Part shown: positions 7,360-15,981 of the stretch, one piece after another
Position numbering within the stretch: position 1 is the first letter of the stretch
How the letters are laid out: each line of letters begins with the position of its first letter
Source of the DNA: Desulfuromonadaceae bacterium
GTDB taxonomy: Bacteria; Desulfobacterota; Desulfuromonadia; Geobacterales; Pseudopelobacteraceae
DNA: 64,000 nucleotides
Assembly: GCA_028712075.1 (NCBI GenBank)
Contig: JAQTQX010000003.1
Location: forward strand, 124,001 to 188,000
Direction: 5' to 3'
Program-made: the position numbers and the translations under genes
The notes under the pieces: model-generated
Told to the model about the DNA's origin: nothing
Databases searched by the model: none
Seen by the model: only the letters and a program-made list of their open reading frames with translations

Positions 7360-10176
7360 TCATTTTTTAACTGGATGCACCGGTATCACACCGTTGGAGG
7401 GAGAGGAAGCAGAACCACTGCCGGCAGCATTTTTCGCCTGCACAGAGAAGGTATAGACCGTCCCGTTGCTGAGCCCGACGACTGTATGAACCGTTGCTAT
7501 TGAACCGGAGTCAACGTCGATTCCGCCTGACGGGCTTGATTTTACAGTGTAACCGGTTATGGCACTTCCACCATCTGATTCGGGAGCCGAGAAACTGACA
7601 ATCGCCTGGGCATTGCCGCCCGTCTTGGCAGTGACGTTAACAGGGGCTCCCGGAACATCGAGAGGTGTCACGCTATTAGAGGGAATAGAAGCAGGGCCGG
7701 TCCCGGCTACCTTGCGCGCCTTCACCGAGAAGGTATAGGCTGAGCCGTTTTTAAGGCCGGTTACTGTATGTGTCACATCTGTCGATCCGGCATTAACATC
7801 GGTTCCGCCTGACGGATTGGAAGTCACAGTGTAGCCAGTTATGGCGCTGCCGCCGTCAGACTCCGGTGCTGAGAAGCGCACCTCCGCCTGAACGTTACCG
7901 GCCGTGGCTATGATGCTGGTCGGGGCTCCTGGTAGATCTACAGGTATCACTCTATTGGATGGTGAAGAGACGGGACCTATCCCTATGGTATTGGCTGCTT
8001 GTACCGAGAAGGTATAGGGGGTGCCGTTTTTGAGGTCGGAAATAGCATGAGACAATGCCGTTGAACCGGCGTTAAGATCGGTCCCGCCTGATGGGCTGGA
8101 AGTCACGGTGTAGCCGGTTATGGCAGTTCCGCCGTCTGACTCCGGCACCGAGAAACGCACCTTCGCCCGGGCGTTGCCGGCCGTGGCCATGACATTTACA
8201 GGAGCCTCGGGCACATGAAGCGGCGTTACACTATTGGATGGAGATGAAGCAACACTCGACCCGGCGGCATTGGCAGCCTGCACCGAGAAAGTATATGCGG
8301 TGCCGTTTTTGAGGCCGCTAATTGCATGAGTCAACTCTATTGAACCTGCATTAGCATCTTTTCCTCCAGGCGGGTTGGAAACGACCGAATATCCGGTTAT
8401 TGCGCTACCGCCATCTAACTCAGGCGCCGAGAAACTGACTTTTGCCCGGGCATTACCGGTTGATGCTGCGGTGACATTGGTCGGAACTCCAGGGACATCG
8501 GCAGGTGTCACACTTTTGGACGAGGAGGACGCTCGACTGGTCTTGACGAGGTTGTGTGCCCGCACATAAAAGGTATAAGCAGTGCCGTTTTTAAGACCGG
8601 TAACGGTATGCGTCAACGTTGTTGAACCGGCGTTAACATCCTTTCCACCTGAAGGTTTGGAAGTCACCTTGTAACCGGTTATGGCGCTACCGCCGTCATA
8701 CAGCGGAGCCGAGAAGCTCACCGTTGCCTGGGTGTTGCCGGGTGTGGCGGCAATGTTGGTCGGCACTCCGGGAACGTCGGTTGGCGTCACTTTATTTGAG
8801 GGATTTGAGGGGGGGCCGCTCCCGTCGACCTTGCTCGCCTGTACCGTAAACGTATATGGGATGTTGTTTTTGAGGCCGGTTACGGTATGCGTCAATGCGG
8901 TTGAGCCAGCGTTAACGTCGGTCCCGTCCGGAGGATTAGCCTTTACGGTGTAGCCGGTTATCGCGCTACCGCCGTCTGACTCCGGCACCGAGAAGCTTAC
9001 CTTAGCCAGGGCGTTGCCGGTCGTGGCTACAACGTTGGTCGGAGGTCCGGGAACAAGAAATGGCACCACACGATTAGAGGGGGACGATGCCGGACTGATC
9101 CCGCTAGAATTGGTTGCTTGTACTGAGAAGGTATAAGGGGTGCTGTTTTTGAGACCGCTAACAGTATGAGTCAACACAGTTGATCCGGCGTTAATATCTG
9201 TTCCGCCTGATGGATCGGAAGTTGCTATGTAGCCGGTTATGGGGGTCCCGCCGTCTGACTCCGGCGCTAGGAAACTGACCTTTGCTTGGGCATTGTCAGC
9301 TATGGCTGTGGCGTTGACAGGAGCATCAGGGATGTGAAGAGGCGTTACACTTTTGGAGGAAATTGAAGCAAGACTTGATCCGGCTGCATTGGCAGCCTGC
9401 ACAGAAAAGGTATAGGCGGTGCCGTTAATGAGTCCGTTGATAGTATGGATTGGCTCTGCTGATCCGGCATTCACGTCAATTCCGCCCGATGGGCTGGAAT
9501 TCACGGTGTAGCCGGTTATGGTGTTGCCATCGCCAGGTATTGGCGCCGAGAAACTGACCTTCGCCTGGGCGTTGCCAGCTGTGGCAACAACTGACGCATT
9601 TTGTGTAGGAAAGGAGATGAGATCAAGACAGTTCAGAAGTTGTGTTACTGATTGACTATTAAGATACAGCGTTGTTTTGTTATAGCAAGAATCCGCTTTG
9701 GCTTCCAGACCTGTTCTGAATATATCCGGCATTATATGGCACAGTTCAAAACTGGTATTCCAGGTATTCCCTGTTTGTGATGCATGGAACTGCATCTCCA
9801 ACTCAGTGGACCAGCCGTATTTACCAAGTTTTTTTTTCAAGCGCCCAAGCGTTCGCTGAACTTCGGTCTTTTCCTTATCATTACTATTCCCCAGCTTCAG
9901 CGAGTCGTGAAGCATACCCATCACGTCTTCTTGTTCCGATGGCGAAAGATGAGTGACTACAAAATTTAAAATCTTTTGTGCGGGGAATATTGCATTGCCT
10001 TGTTCATCACCTGCTACCACAAGTTCATTTGTAAACGCGCTGTCCGTGAAATCAGGGGCTAAGCTCACCTTTACCGTACAAATACTCGTCTGTTTTTGTC
10101 CCGGCGGTTCTGTATGAGCACATCCGGAAAGAAATAAAGAAATCATCATCGAAATAAATAGTGAAGCAATATACAT
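7360..10176 (-). CDS. Lipoprotein with eight tandem fibronectin type III repeats
   Basis: A 938-residue exported protein. The N-terminus has a hydrophobic segment and a lipobox (LSGC, acylated Cys near residue 19). Residues of about 25-190 form a non-repeat domain of unknown fold. About residues 195-930 are eight consecutive repeats of roughly 90 residues, each with APESDGGSAITGY-type, NAGST and LKNGTAYTFSVQA signatures, typical fibronectin III sandwiches. ATG at 10176 follows AGAGGGGC. It is probably a surface-anchored adhesive or scaffold protein; no enzyme motif is visible. The repeats are also similar at DNA level (period about 270 bp), so copy number could change by recombination. It is monocistronic. 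Confidence 0.88.
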   Translation of the reverse strand: MYIASLFISMMISLFLSGCAHTEPPGQKQTSICTVKVSLAPDFTDSAFTNELVVAGDEQGNAIFPAQKILNFVVTHLSPSEQEDVMGMLHDSLKLGNSNDKEKTEVQRTLGRLKKKLGKYGWSTELEMQFHASQTGNTWNTSFELCHIMPDIFRTGLEAKADSCYNKTTLYLNSQSVTQLLNCLDLISFPTQNASVVATAGNAQAKVSFSAPIPGDGNTITGYTVNSSPSGGIDVNAGSAEPIHTINGLINGTAYTFSVQAANAAGSSLASISSKSVTPLHIPDAPVNATAIADNAQAKVSFLAPESDGGTPITGYIATSDPSGGTDINAGSTVLTHTVSGLKNSTPYTFSVQATNSSGISPASSPSNRVVPFLVPGPPTNVVATTGNALAKVSFSVPESDGGSAITGYTVKANPPDGTDVNAGSTALTHTVTGLKNNIPYTFTVQASKVDGSGPPSNPSNKVTPTDVPGVPTNIAATPGNTQATVSFSAPLYDGGSAITGYKVTSKPSGGKDVNAGSTTLTHTVTGLKNGTAYTFYVRAHNLVKTSRASSSSKSVTPADVPGVPTNVTAASTGNARAKVSFSAPELDGGSAITGYSVVSNPPGGKDANAGSIELTHAISGLKNGTAYTFSVQAANAAGSSVASSPSNSVTPLHVPEAPVNVMATAGNARAKVRFSVPESDGGTAITGYTVTSSPSGGTDLNAGSTALSHAISDLKNGTPYTFSVQAANTIGIGPVSSPSNRVIPVDLPGAPTSIIATAGNVQAEVRFSAPESDGGSAITGYTVTSNPSGGTDVNAGSTDVTHTVTGLKNGSAYTFSVKARKVAGTGPASIPSNSVTPLDVPGAPVNVTAKTGGNAQAIVSFSAPESDGGSAITGYTVKSSPSGGIDVDSGSIATVHTVVGLSNGTVYTFSVQAKNAAGSGSASSPSNGVIPVHPVKK

Positions 10177-10522
10177 AGCGCCCCTCTGGTAAAAACCTGT
10201 AATCTACAGTTGTCACAACATATCTCAAAACATGGGAGCAGTGAGACAGCTGACTGATTGTGAAGTGGTGTTCTTAAGCTAATTTCAGCTTATTTTACAG
10301 AAGGTTGTACAGCATTTTGTATCAAATTACAATGCGATTAGGTGTTCAGATAATGCATGCCCGAATGAGAAATGGTACCAAGGGCTTTGCCCAGAAAATG
10401 TCTGGTAAAGTTACACGACTTGATGATTGTAGAGTCTTTTTCTGAAATAAATTATCTTCAGGCCATGGAGAGACCCGTTGTCCCCTTGAAGAGCACAACG
10501 TCAATTCCCTTGTAGCGTTTAA
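10177..10522. other. Intergenic stretch without recognised gene
   Basis: The 346 bases between two reverse-strand genes are AT-rich. They hold the leader and presumably the promoter of the FN3 lipoprotein on the minus strand. I see no convincing coding frame, RNA motif or repeat. Confidence 0.5.
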
Positions 10523-10972
10523 TTATTTTCCCCGTAATTCCTCAAGCATCTTATGAAGCTCAGCAATGACAATATTTTGCGCTTCAAGGTTTTCGAGAAT
10601 GACTTTGATTTCAGATTCCGCCTTCAGATTAACTTCATAATCGATGTGCGCTTCGATACGGTCTCGATCCGCCTTGCGATTTTGACTCATCATGATCATG
10701 GGGGCCGTGTAGGCGGCCTGAAGCGACAGAACGAGGTTCATGAGTATAAACGGATACGGATCCCAATGCTGTATCCATGCAGTCACATTAAGTATTGCCC
10801 AAATAGTGAGAAGCACTGACTGACCGATGATGAATTCCCAGGAACCCACTTTTTCGGCGATCCAGTCAGACGCTCTTTGACCGAACGTAAGCTGTTCCGT
10901 GACTACTTCGTTGACGTTCTTTACCGGACCGTGTTCATGTCGGTAGTGTGGTGGAAAGGGGGGTTTGATCAT
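10523..10972 (-). CDS. DUF1003 domain membrane protein
   Basis: A 149-residue protein matching DUF1003. An N-terminal soluble part contains TFGQRASDWIAEKVGSW. Two membrane helices follow (about residues 48-66 and 75-95, with WDPYPFILMNLVLSLQAAYTAPMIMMSQNR between and after them), then a charged helical C-terminus (about 100-149) likely to form a coiled coil. The function of the family is not established. ATG at 10972 is preceded by AGGAG on the minus strand. There are no co-directional neighbours close enough to imply an operon. Confidence 0.88.
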   Translation of the reverse strand: MIKPPFPPHYRHEHGPVKNVNEVVTEQLTFGQRASDWIAEKVGSWEFIIGQSVLLTIWAILNVTAWIQHWDPYPFILMNLVLSLQAAYTAPMIMMSQNRKADRDRIEAHIDYEVNLKAESEIKVILENLEAQNIVIAELHKMLEELRGK

Positions 10973-11224
10973 ATAAATTCTCCTGCAAACACAAACAATG
11001 GTAACGACAGTTTCACAGTTTATTGTACAGCCGAGAATTTAAGGCAAGGGTATTATGTTCTTTTGCCAGAATCACGGCATACGATTCTTTAGACAGAACC
11101 AGGATATTCAGTAATGATGAAGTAACTCGGATAATGCTTACCAAACATATGCACGTATGAAAAAGCGCCCAGCTTAGTCTATTCAAAAAAGGTATGCAGA
11201 AAAGTTTTGAGGCATATTTGATGC

Positions 11225-11461
11225 TTGCCTGCAGGTGTAACGTACAGGAAACCTCGTGAGGTGTGCTTAACTGTTATCCTCGACGTGATGGATGGCATGG
11301 TGAAATACGTTTCTCGGTATGAGGGCACGTACATTGTCAGGAATGACGGTACAGTACTGGAGATCAGCAGAATGCCGGTTGGCACGGCTCACATCATTGA
11401 CTGGTTTGTAGCCTTGGCCGGTAAATATCCCAATCCGGCTATGGTGACAGAGGTTGCCTAA
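11225..11461 (+). CDS. Hypothetical small protein
   Basis: An open frame of up to 78 residues. It has protein-like character in its second half (VKYVSRYEGTYIVRNDGT, IIDWFVALAGKYPNP), which may make a small beta-rich domain. The start is uncertain: TTG at 11225, or an internal GTG/ATG such as those coding the VMDGMVKY region. No strong ribosome site decides it. A reverse-strand frame of similar length overlaps it and looks less protein-like. Function unknown. Confidence 0.4.
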   Translation: MPAGVTYRKPREVCLTVILDVMDGMVKYVSRYEGTYIVRNDGTVLEISRMPVGTAHIIDWFVALAGKYPNPAMVTEVA

Positions 11462-11492
11462 TTTTTGTGCCATAAAATCGAATTAATGTTTC

Positions 11493-11906
11493 TCATTTTT
11501 CCAAGTCAGGTGGCTCCGGGGATGGCGGGAGCACTGACTGCGGCACTTTTGGAACAACTTTCATCCAGCCGGTAGAACACTCCTTGACGTACGGATAGTA
11601 ACCCATCGGGTTCTGACAGTAGTACCAATAAATCTGCACGACTGATGAAACAGGCGGAGGGGCTGGCTGAATATAGACTGTATCTGGAGTTGGCGGTGGT
11701 GCAGGCGGTTGGATTATGACTGTCTGAGGCGGATCACGAGGATAGTAGTAAGGCAATGTAGCGATGGCAGTTACCCCGAACCAGAAAGGCAGCCAATCCC
11801 ATCCGCTGTGGTGCCCTCCTCTATGACTGCGGTCTGCCGGTACTGTTTCAGCACCAATCAGGAGTAGCATCAAAGCTGCAACAACAGTACAGCAAATCCG
11901 TTTCAT
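11493..11906 (-). CDS. Secreted proline-rich protein with YWYYC motif
   Basis: A 137-residue exported protein. A Sec signal peptide covers about residues 1-24 (cleavage near VPADR). A His/Gly-rich segment, a hydrophobic WLPFWFGVTAIATLPYYYP stretch and a proline-rich linker follow. The C-terminal module has YWYYC ... GYYPYVKEC ... GW, a Cys-pair signature seen in small periplasmic proteins of many proteobacteria. The two Cys probably form a disulfide. ATG at 11906 follows AAGGAGG. Function unknown. Confidence 0.75.
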   Translation of the reverse strand: MKRICCTVVAALMLLLIGAETVPADRSHRGGHHSGWDWLPFWFGVTAIATLPYYYPRDPPQTVIIQPPAPPPTPDTVYIQPAPPPVSSVVQIYWYYCQNPMGYYPYVKECSTGWMKVVPKVPQSVLPPSPEPPDLEK

Positions 11907-12033
11907 ATGCGCCTCCTTCTTTACGTACCGTTGCTTACTGGATTAAAGTATAGGCCTCCGCCATGAATTTAACAAGTCTCTGCGCACTGGCATCCGGTTA
12001 GTGTTGAGAGCAACTCCTCTGTAACGATCTGCA

Positions 12034-12876
12034 TTACTGCTGCGGCAGGCGAATATGCACGACTTGCCCCTTCCGGCCCAATTTCCCCAGAGACTTGCCA
12101 AGAAAGGTGATGTTGACACCGGCCGCATTCCCCACATCGATGACAAAAAACTCCTGAGCGTTTCGGCTCAATTTTTCCCCACTCTTCAAGGTGAGCTGGT
12201 AGGGATGATTACGGTCTTCGGTTATATTAAGCCAGGTGTTTTCCGTTGCTTCAATAAGTAGATTAAGGTGGGTACTATTTGGAGTTTGCGGTGTATCTTT
12301 TGGGACGGCCACTGCTGGCGGCGGTGTTTGGGGGGCATTGGTCACCGCCTCCAGAGGTCGCTCTTTCGCGGCGGGGGCAGTCTTGGCCACGACTTCCTTC
12401 TGCTCGACAAAAGTCACGTTGTTTAGAAAGATTCCCAAGGTTTCGTTTCCATAAAAGAAGGCATAGACGCAGGCGGCAATAATCGCCGCGACAGGGACGG
12501 CGTACGAGAGATACCGCGAAAAGGGTTTGCGGTCAAAAGTGATCAATGTTTTGACAACCTTGACGTCTTCCGGTATGGGCTGTTTTTCATCAAGATAGCG
12601 CTTATAATGGGCAAGGATGATTTCAGCATCGATACCGATAGTTTCTGCATATATCTGGATGAATTTTTTTGTAGAAACAGGCGCCGGCAGGAGGTGAAAC
12701 TCGCCGTTCTCAATAGCATTCAGAACGGAGGAGTTGATCCTTGTCTTGTGGGAGATGCCCCCAGTCGTCAACCCACGTACTTCTCTGAGGGTTTTCAGAT
12801 CAGGCAGCGTCTTCAGAGGCTCAGATTTCGACCCTTCTTCGGTGGCAATTGTTTTGTGCTCTTCACTCATCTTCAT
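12034..12876 (-). CDS. rodZ: RodZ-like membrane protein (HTH domain plus DUF4115)
   Basis: A 280-residue bitopic protein with the RodZ layout. A cytoplasmic helix-turn-helix domain lies at about residues 28-95 (LREVRGLTTGGISHKTRI, then STKKFIQIYAETIGID). A single membrane helix is at about 121-142, an Ala/Pro-rich periplasmic linker spans about 155-200, and a C-terminal DUF4115 beta domain (about 205-280) contains TWLNITEDRN and GVNITFLGKSLG. RodZ links MreB to the cell-wall elongation machinery. The start is ATG at 12876 or 12870. The gene is single here; no mre or ispG genes flank it. Confidence 0.8.
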   Translation of the reverse strand: MKMSEEHKTIATEEGSKSEPLKTLPDLKTLREVRGLTTGGISHKTRINSSVLNAIENGEFHLLPAPVSTKKFIQIYAETIGIDAEIILAHYKRYLDEKQPIPEDVKVVKTLITFDRKPFSRYLSYAVPVAAIIAACVYAFFYGNETLGIFLNNVTFVEQKEVVAKTAPAAKERPLEAVTNAPQTPPPAVAVPKDTPQTPNSTHLNLLIEATENTWLNITEDRNHPYQLTLKSGEKLSRNAQEFFVIDVGNAAGVNITFLGKSLGKLGRKGQVVHIRLPQQ

Positions 12877-13141
12877 ACGGAAATTCCGGGGTAAAACATA
12901 TTCAAATTCAACTAGTTAAACCTTGATAATTTCCAATCGTTTGTAAACCATCGTAACTTGTGCGTCAACACAAATACCGGATAATTCTATGCGTTCTATC
13001 CAAAATGGACTATAGGCAAACCGTTACTGATTGTTTTCATTGCACCTCATGACCTTCCCCCTGAAAACTGAACCATTGCAAACTTAGAGAACGTCATTTT
13101 GCATGTCCACTTTTCTCAGCCTAACCCAAATAAACATATCT

Positions 13142-14038
13142 TTATAGTATTTCTCCCACGACAGTTACCATTGGTAAGTCTTTTTGGCCAAGGCTATTAT
13201 AAATGAATTCAGGTCCGAATGGCCTAATCGTAATGACTGTATTACCTTTGTTCTTGGCCTTGACTTTTATACCACCTAGAATGACCTTGCCACTGACTGC
13301 ATCGAGACAGATGCCCACCATCGTAGCGGTATTAAGGCCCAGGTTGGAGTTTTCAAGCATCAGGAGGTCTCTGGGATCATTTAATCCAAATTTGCTATTT
13401 GCAATTAAAGCTCCCGTAATCATGCCCTTAAAGGCGCTGACGTTGCTTGAAGGTAAAACTTCCATTACTTCGATCATAGCCGGGTCGTACGTCAGTGAAA
13501 TTGCGAAACCGTTAAATTGAAAAACCGTGTTAACTGCCACCGGCAAAACCATTTGATCGCCGGCATTTAATAAAAAATCAGCCATTTTTATTGTATCGAC
13601 CTCTGTTGCTTCTACAAAATATGACTTGTCTGGTTCAAGAACAATAGTTGCATTGCCATAACCGTTGGTTACATCTGTGGTAACAGTACCAGCAAAAACA
13701 TGATCATAATTGGCATTCAAAGCAATTGCCTCTAGTTTGTACCGCCCATCATTAATCATAAGTATGTTGTTTACAGTCCCATTATTGACCATTAGATTGA
13801 CAACAACTACGACTTCATTCTTACTCGTCAAGACAGTTAAAAGAATCGCGGTAACATCTGTTGGTATTTCGGACACGATATCTGCCGCAACAACTTTAGC
13901 TGGCTTCCGGTTAAAGTCAAAGGACATTTTCAGGCCTTTTTCTGGAGCGACTATGGAGTCTTTTCCGCCCGAACTTCCGCATCCGGTAAAAATCATCAAA
14001 ACCGCCGTCATCATTGCCGCAAGTATCATTTTTTTCAT
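13142..14038 (-). CDS. Lipoprotein with C-terminal cohesin-type domain
   Basis: A 298-residue lipoprotein. The signal peptide ends in a lipobox, FTGC, followed by SSGGKDS. About residues 35-160 are beta-rich with carboxypeptidase-like character (RYKLEAIALNANYDHVFAGTVTTDV). About residues 165-298 resemble a cohesin module: GDQMVLPVAVN, FNGFAISLTYDPAMIEVMEV, GKVILGGIKVKAKNKGNTVITI. Cohesins bind dockerin partners or act as generic adhesive modules; no dockerin was seen in the window. ATG at 14038 follows AGAGGT with suitable spacing. It stands next to a degenerate region. Confidence 0.75.
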   Translation of the reverse strand: MKKMILAAMMTAVLMIFTGCGSSGGKDSIVAPEKGLKMSFDFNRKPAKVVAADIVSEIPTDVTAILLTVLTSKNEVVVVVNLMVNNGTVNNILMINDGRYKLEAIALNANYDHVFAGTVTTDVTNGYGNATIVLEPDKSYFVEATEVDTIKMADFLLNAGDQMVLPVAVNTVFQFNGFAISLTYDPAMIEVMEVLPSSNVSAFKGMITGALIANSKFGLNDPRDLLMLENSNLGLNTATMVGICLDAVSGKVILGGIKVKAKNKGNTVITIRPFGPEFIYNSLGQKDLPMVTVVGEIL

Positions 14039-14580
14039 GACGTCTTACCTCTTAAACTTTCTAAAATTAAACACTTAGGCCACGAACATCCGTATCACGG
14101 CATATGCGCTTGCCTCAGATGTTTGCAATTTAAGCGAATAGCGTGCCAGAGACGAATGTGAATGCAATTGGCTGAATATAAAAGAGAGAATCAAGAATAG
14201 GATGTTAAGGTGATTGGAGAAACCGTCACATACAACCGTTATTTTTTAAATCTATTGCATGTGACAGTACAGCGGTTATCTTGACATGGACCCGGATGTC
14301 TGGAAGATCACCCGGAAGCTGAAGTAACAAACCAACATTAGTAAGCAGTGCATCAACCTCCACATTCTGGAGGTATTTTTTTGTCCGGCTACCAGATCTG
14401 ATCAATCGAACAAATCGGCACAATACGGCATCGGCACAAACCATCGACATTCGCCGCCTCACCGTAAAAAAGCCGGTAAACTATATAAACGCGATTTCTG
14501 GCATCCCCTACCTGGTCAAACTCAAAAGCCAGGGCATTGCCACAGAGATCATGGATACGCCGCTACGGATTATGTTTTTA
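14039..14580. other. Degenerate intergenic region
   Basis: About 540 bases with no intact gene. Reverse-strand frames such as 14226-14462 are broken and I could not assign them. The stretch contains one clear hairpin with a T-run (listed separately) and runs directly into an IS21-type transposase remnant, so it looks like decayed mobile DNA. Confidence 0.45.
14356..14382 (+). terminator. Intrinsic terminator-like hairpin
   Basis: ACCTCCA and TGGAGGT form a perfect seven-base stem with a five-base loop, followed by A and seven T on the plus strand. No intact plus-strand gene ends here, so it may be a relic. Confidence 0.55.
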
Positions 14581-14682
14581 CTATGTTACGGGCAAGGTTG
14601 AATTTACGGGCAATCTCACGAATTGCTTTGCCGGCTTTAAATATATGCAATACAGACTTTAGTAATGGTCTCCACGATCAGC
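14581..14682 (-). pseudogene. Remnant of IS21-type transposase (istA) 5' end
   Basis: On the minus strand, AAGGAG precedes an ATG at about 14682-14684. The translation starts MLIVETITKVCIAYI and, after a one-base frame change, continues FKAGKAIREIARKFN and LARNIVKT before a stop. This matches the start of IS21-family IstA proteins (VETI..I....GKSIREIAR....RNTVRK helix-turn-helix). Frameshift and early stop leave only about 35 codons. It sits just inside the IS-end-like repeat at 14838-14893, as expected for the left end of such an element. Confidence 0.6.
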
Positions 14683-14837
14683 ATCTCCTTGTAAAATTCT
14701 TTCTCACGTAGAATCCAGAGGGTACGGAACAGGGTGCTGAGGTGGGTCAATTTTGGACGCCGGATTAGAGACGGCATGACATACTCGCACTTTCAATACA
14801 AACATGAGCCAGTCAGGTACGGACACTCTCATTTCAA

Positions 14838-14893
14838 ATGCGGAAGAGTAGATGTCGGATTTCTTTACATTTTTGGTTTCACACCAAAACTCA
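14838..14893 (-). repeat. IS21-like terminal sequence, copy 1
   Basis: Read on the minus strand this begins GAGTTTTGGTGTGAAACC and continues through AAATGTAAAG and CCGACATC to CTTCCGCAT. It aligns over 55 bases (about 45 identical) with the plus strand at 29537-29591. Its position upstream of the istA remnant suggests the left end of an IS21-family element. Confidence 0.55.
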
Positions 14894-15013
14894 AAACAAT
14901 AAAGCACACTAAATTAAGTTGTTATGCACTTGGATATATTATTGCACATATAAAAGACACGTTATTTAGTAGGGTTTATTGTTACACAATTCTATTCGGT
15001 TTTGGAGAATATC

Positions 15014-15811
15014 ATGATCATTGTCAGAATGATTGCAGCCGGCAAAAAAAGCATAAAGTTCATACTGGCCACTACTGCGCTCTGCGGTGTGCTTGCAGGA
15101 TCGGCGGAGGCGACTCTCACCGTTATTGGCCATGCGAACCACCCCTCAAGTTCCTACTACCTGGCTAACTATGACCTGATCTGGGATAACGATTCACCAT
15201 TCGGTTCGGTTGTCTATCTCAATGAAACTCATGGGTATGGCAATTGGGACACTCAGACCGCATGGGCAACCAGTCTCGGGGGGAGCGAACTCAATATTAC
15301 CCTGAATCCAGGGTATAGTGTGACCTGGGGTGGTGACTGGCGATTGCCTGCCACTGTAGATGGCCCTATAAATTTCAGCAGCTATAGCCTCTATGACGGG
15401 AACGGTGTCTATGGTTACAACATTAGAACCTCCGAGCTTGGACACCTTTTCTATGATGAATTGGGTTTTATACCCCCTTATGCATCCGACAATTACATCC
15501 AGCAGCCAGGGTTTGGTTTTAACTACGACAAGTTGTCCCCACTTGTGAATTTACAACCTGGATTTTACTGGTCAGGTACTGAGCATATGGTTAGTACCCT
15601 GGATGAAAGACCTTTCCAGAATTATGCCTGGTCTTTCAATAGCTCTTCTACCGATCAAATGATAATCCCCAAGGACTGGCACTTTTTGGGCATGGCTGTT
15701 CGTAATGCTGAGGTTGTGGAGGCTGTCCCTGTTCCCGAACCCTCTACCATGCTCCTCCTCGGCGGAGGTATTGCAGGACTCGCCTTCTGGAGAAGAAAGT
15801 TTACTGTGTAA
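15014..15811 (+). CDS. PEP-CTERM sorted exported protein with DUF1566-like domain
   Basis: About 265 residues. ATG at 15014 is chosen over TTG at 15002 because GGAG at 15004-15007 is six bases upstream. A signal peptide covers about residues 1-34. The body has WRLPATVDG, TSELGHLFYDELGF, FYWSGTEH and MAVRNAEV, the pattern of Lcl/DUF1566-type domains common in secreted proteins. The C-terminus is a PEP-CTERM sorting signal: VPEPSTMLLLGGG, hydrophobic helix, WRRK. Such proteins are cut by an exosortase, which is not in this window. The gene's 3' end and flank resemble those of the reverse-strand PEP-CTERM gene at 28574. Confidence 0.85.
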   Translation: MIIVRMIAAGKKSIKFILATTALCGVLAGSAEATLTVIGHANHPSSSYYLANYDLIWDNDSPFGSVVYLNETHGYGNWDTQTAWATSLGGSELNITLNPGYSVTWGGDWRLPATVDGPINFSSYSLYDGNGVYGYNIRTSELGHLFYDELGFIPPYASDNYIQQPGFGFNYDKLSPLVNLQPGFYWSGTEHMVSTLDERPFQNYAWSFNSSSTDQMIIPKDWHFLGMAVRNAEVVEAVPVPEPSTMLLLGGGIAGLAFWRRKFTV

Positions 15812-15834
15812 ACAATACCGACGTACCGTTTCAC

Positions 15835-15873
15835 ACAATTGGGCTTCCAGAAACGGAGGCCCAATTGTTTTTT
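15835..15873 (+). terminator. Intrinsic terminator after PEP-CTERM gene
   Basis: ACAATTGGGCTTCC pairs with GGAGGCCCAATTGT (one G-T pair) around a short AGAAAC-type loop, followed by a T-run. A close relative follows the PEP-CTERM gene at 28574. Confidence 0.85.
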
Positions 15874-15981
15874 CGCAGCACGGTGACCAAACAGTCAGGT
15901 TCCGGCATCCCTACTTGGTATTGCCCCCCCACTACCCCCCACTTTTAGATAAAATATTTTCTGCGAGGCGACCATAGTCAT

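Noticed and set aside
8375..8953. Plus-strand open frames opposite the FN3 gene
   Set aside because: They are mirror frames of the coding repeats with no ribosome site and no family resemblance.
7360..9600. Regular direct repeats of about 270 bp, which could suggest a repeat array
   Set aside because: They encode in-frame fibronectin III domains of one lipoprotein; there are no short repeats with unique spacers, so it is not a CRISPR array.
14226..14462. A reverse frame of 78 codons
   Set aside because: No ribosome site or family match; it lies in decayed DNA next to an IS remnant and holds a terminator-like hairpin.
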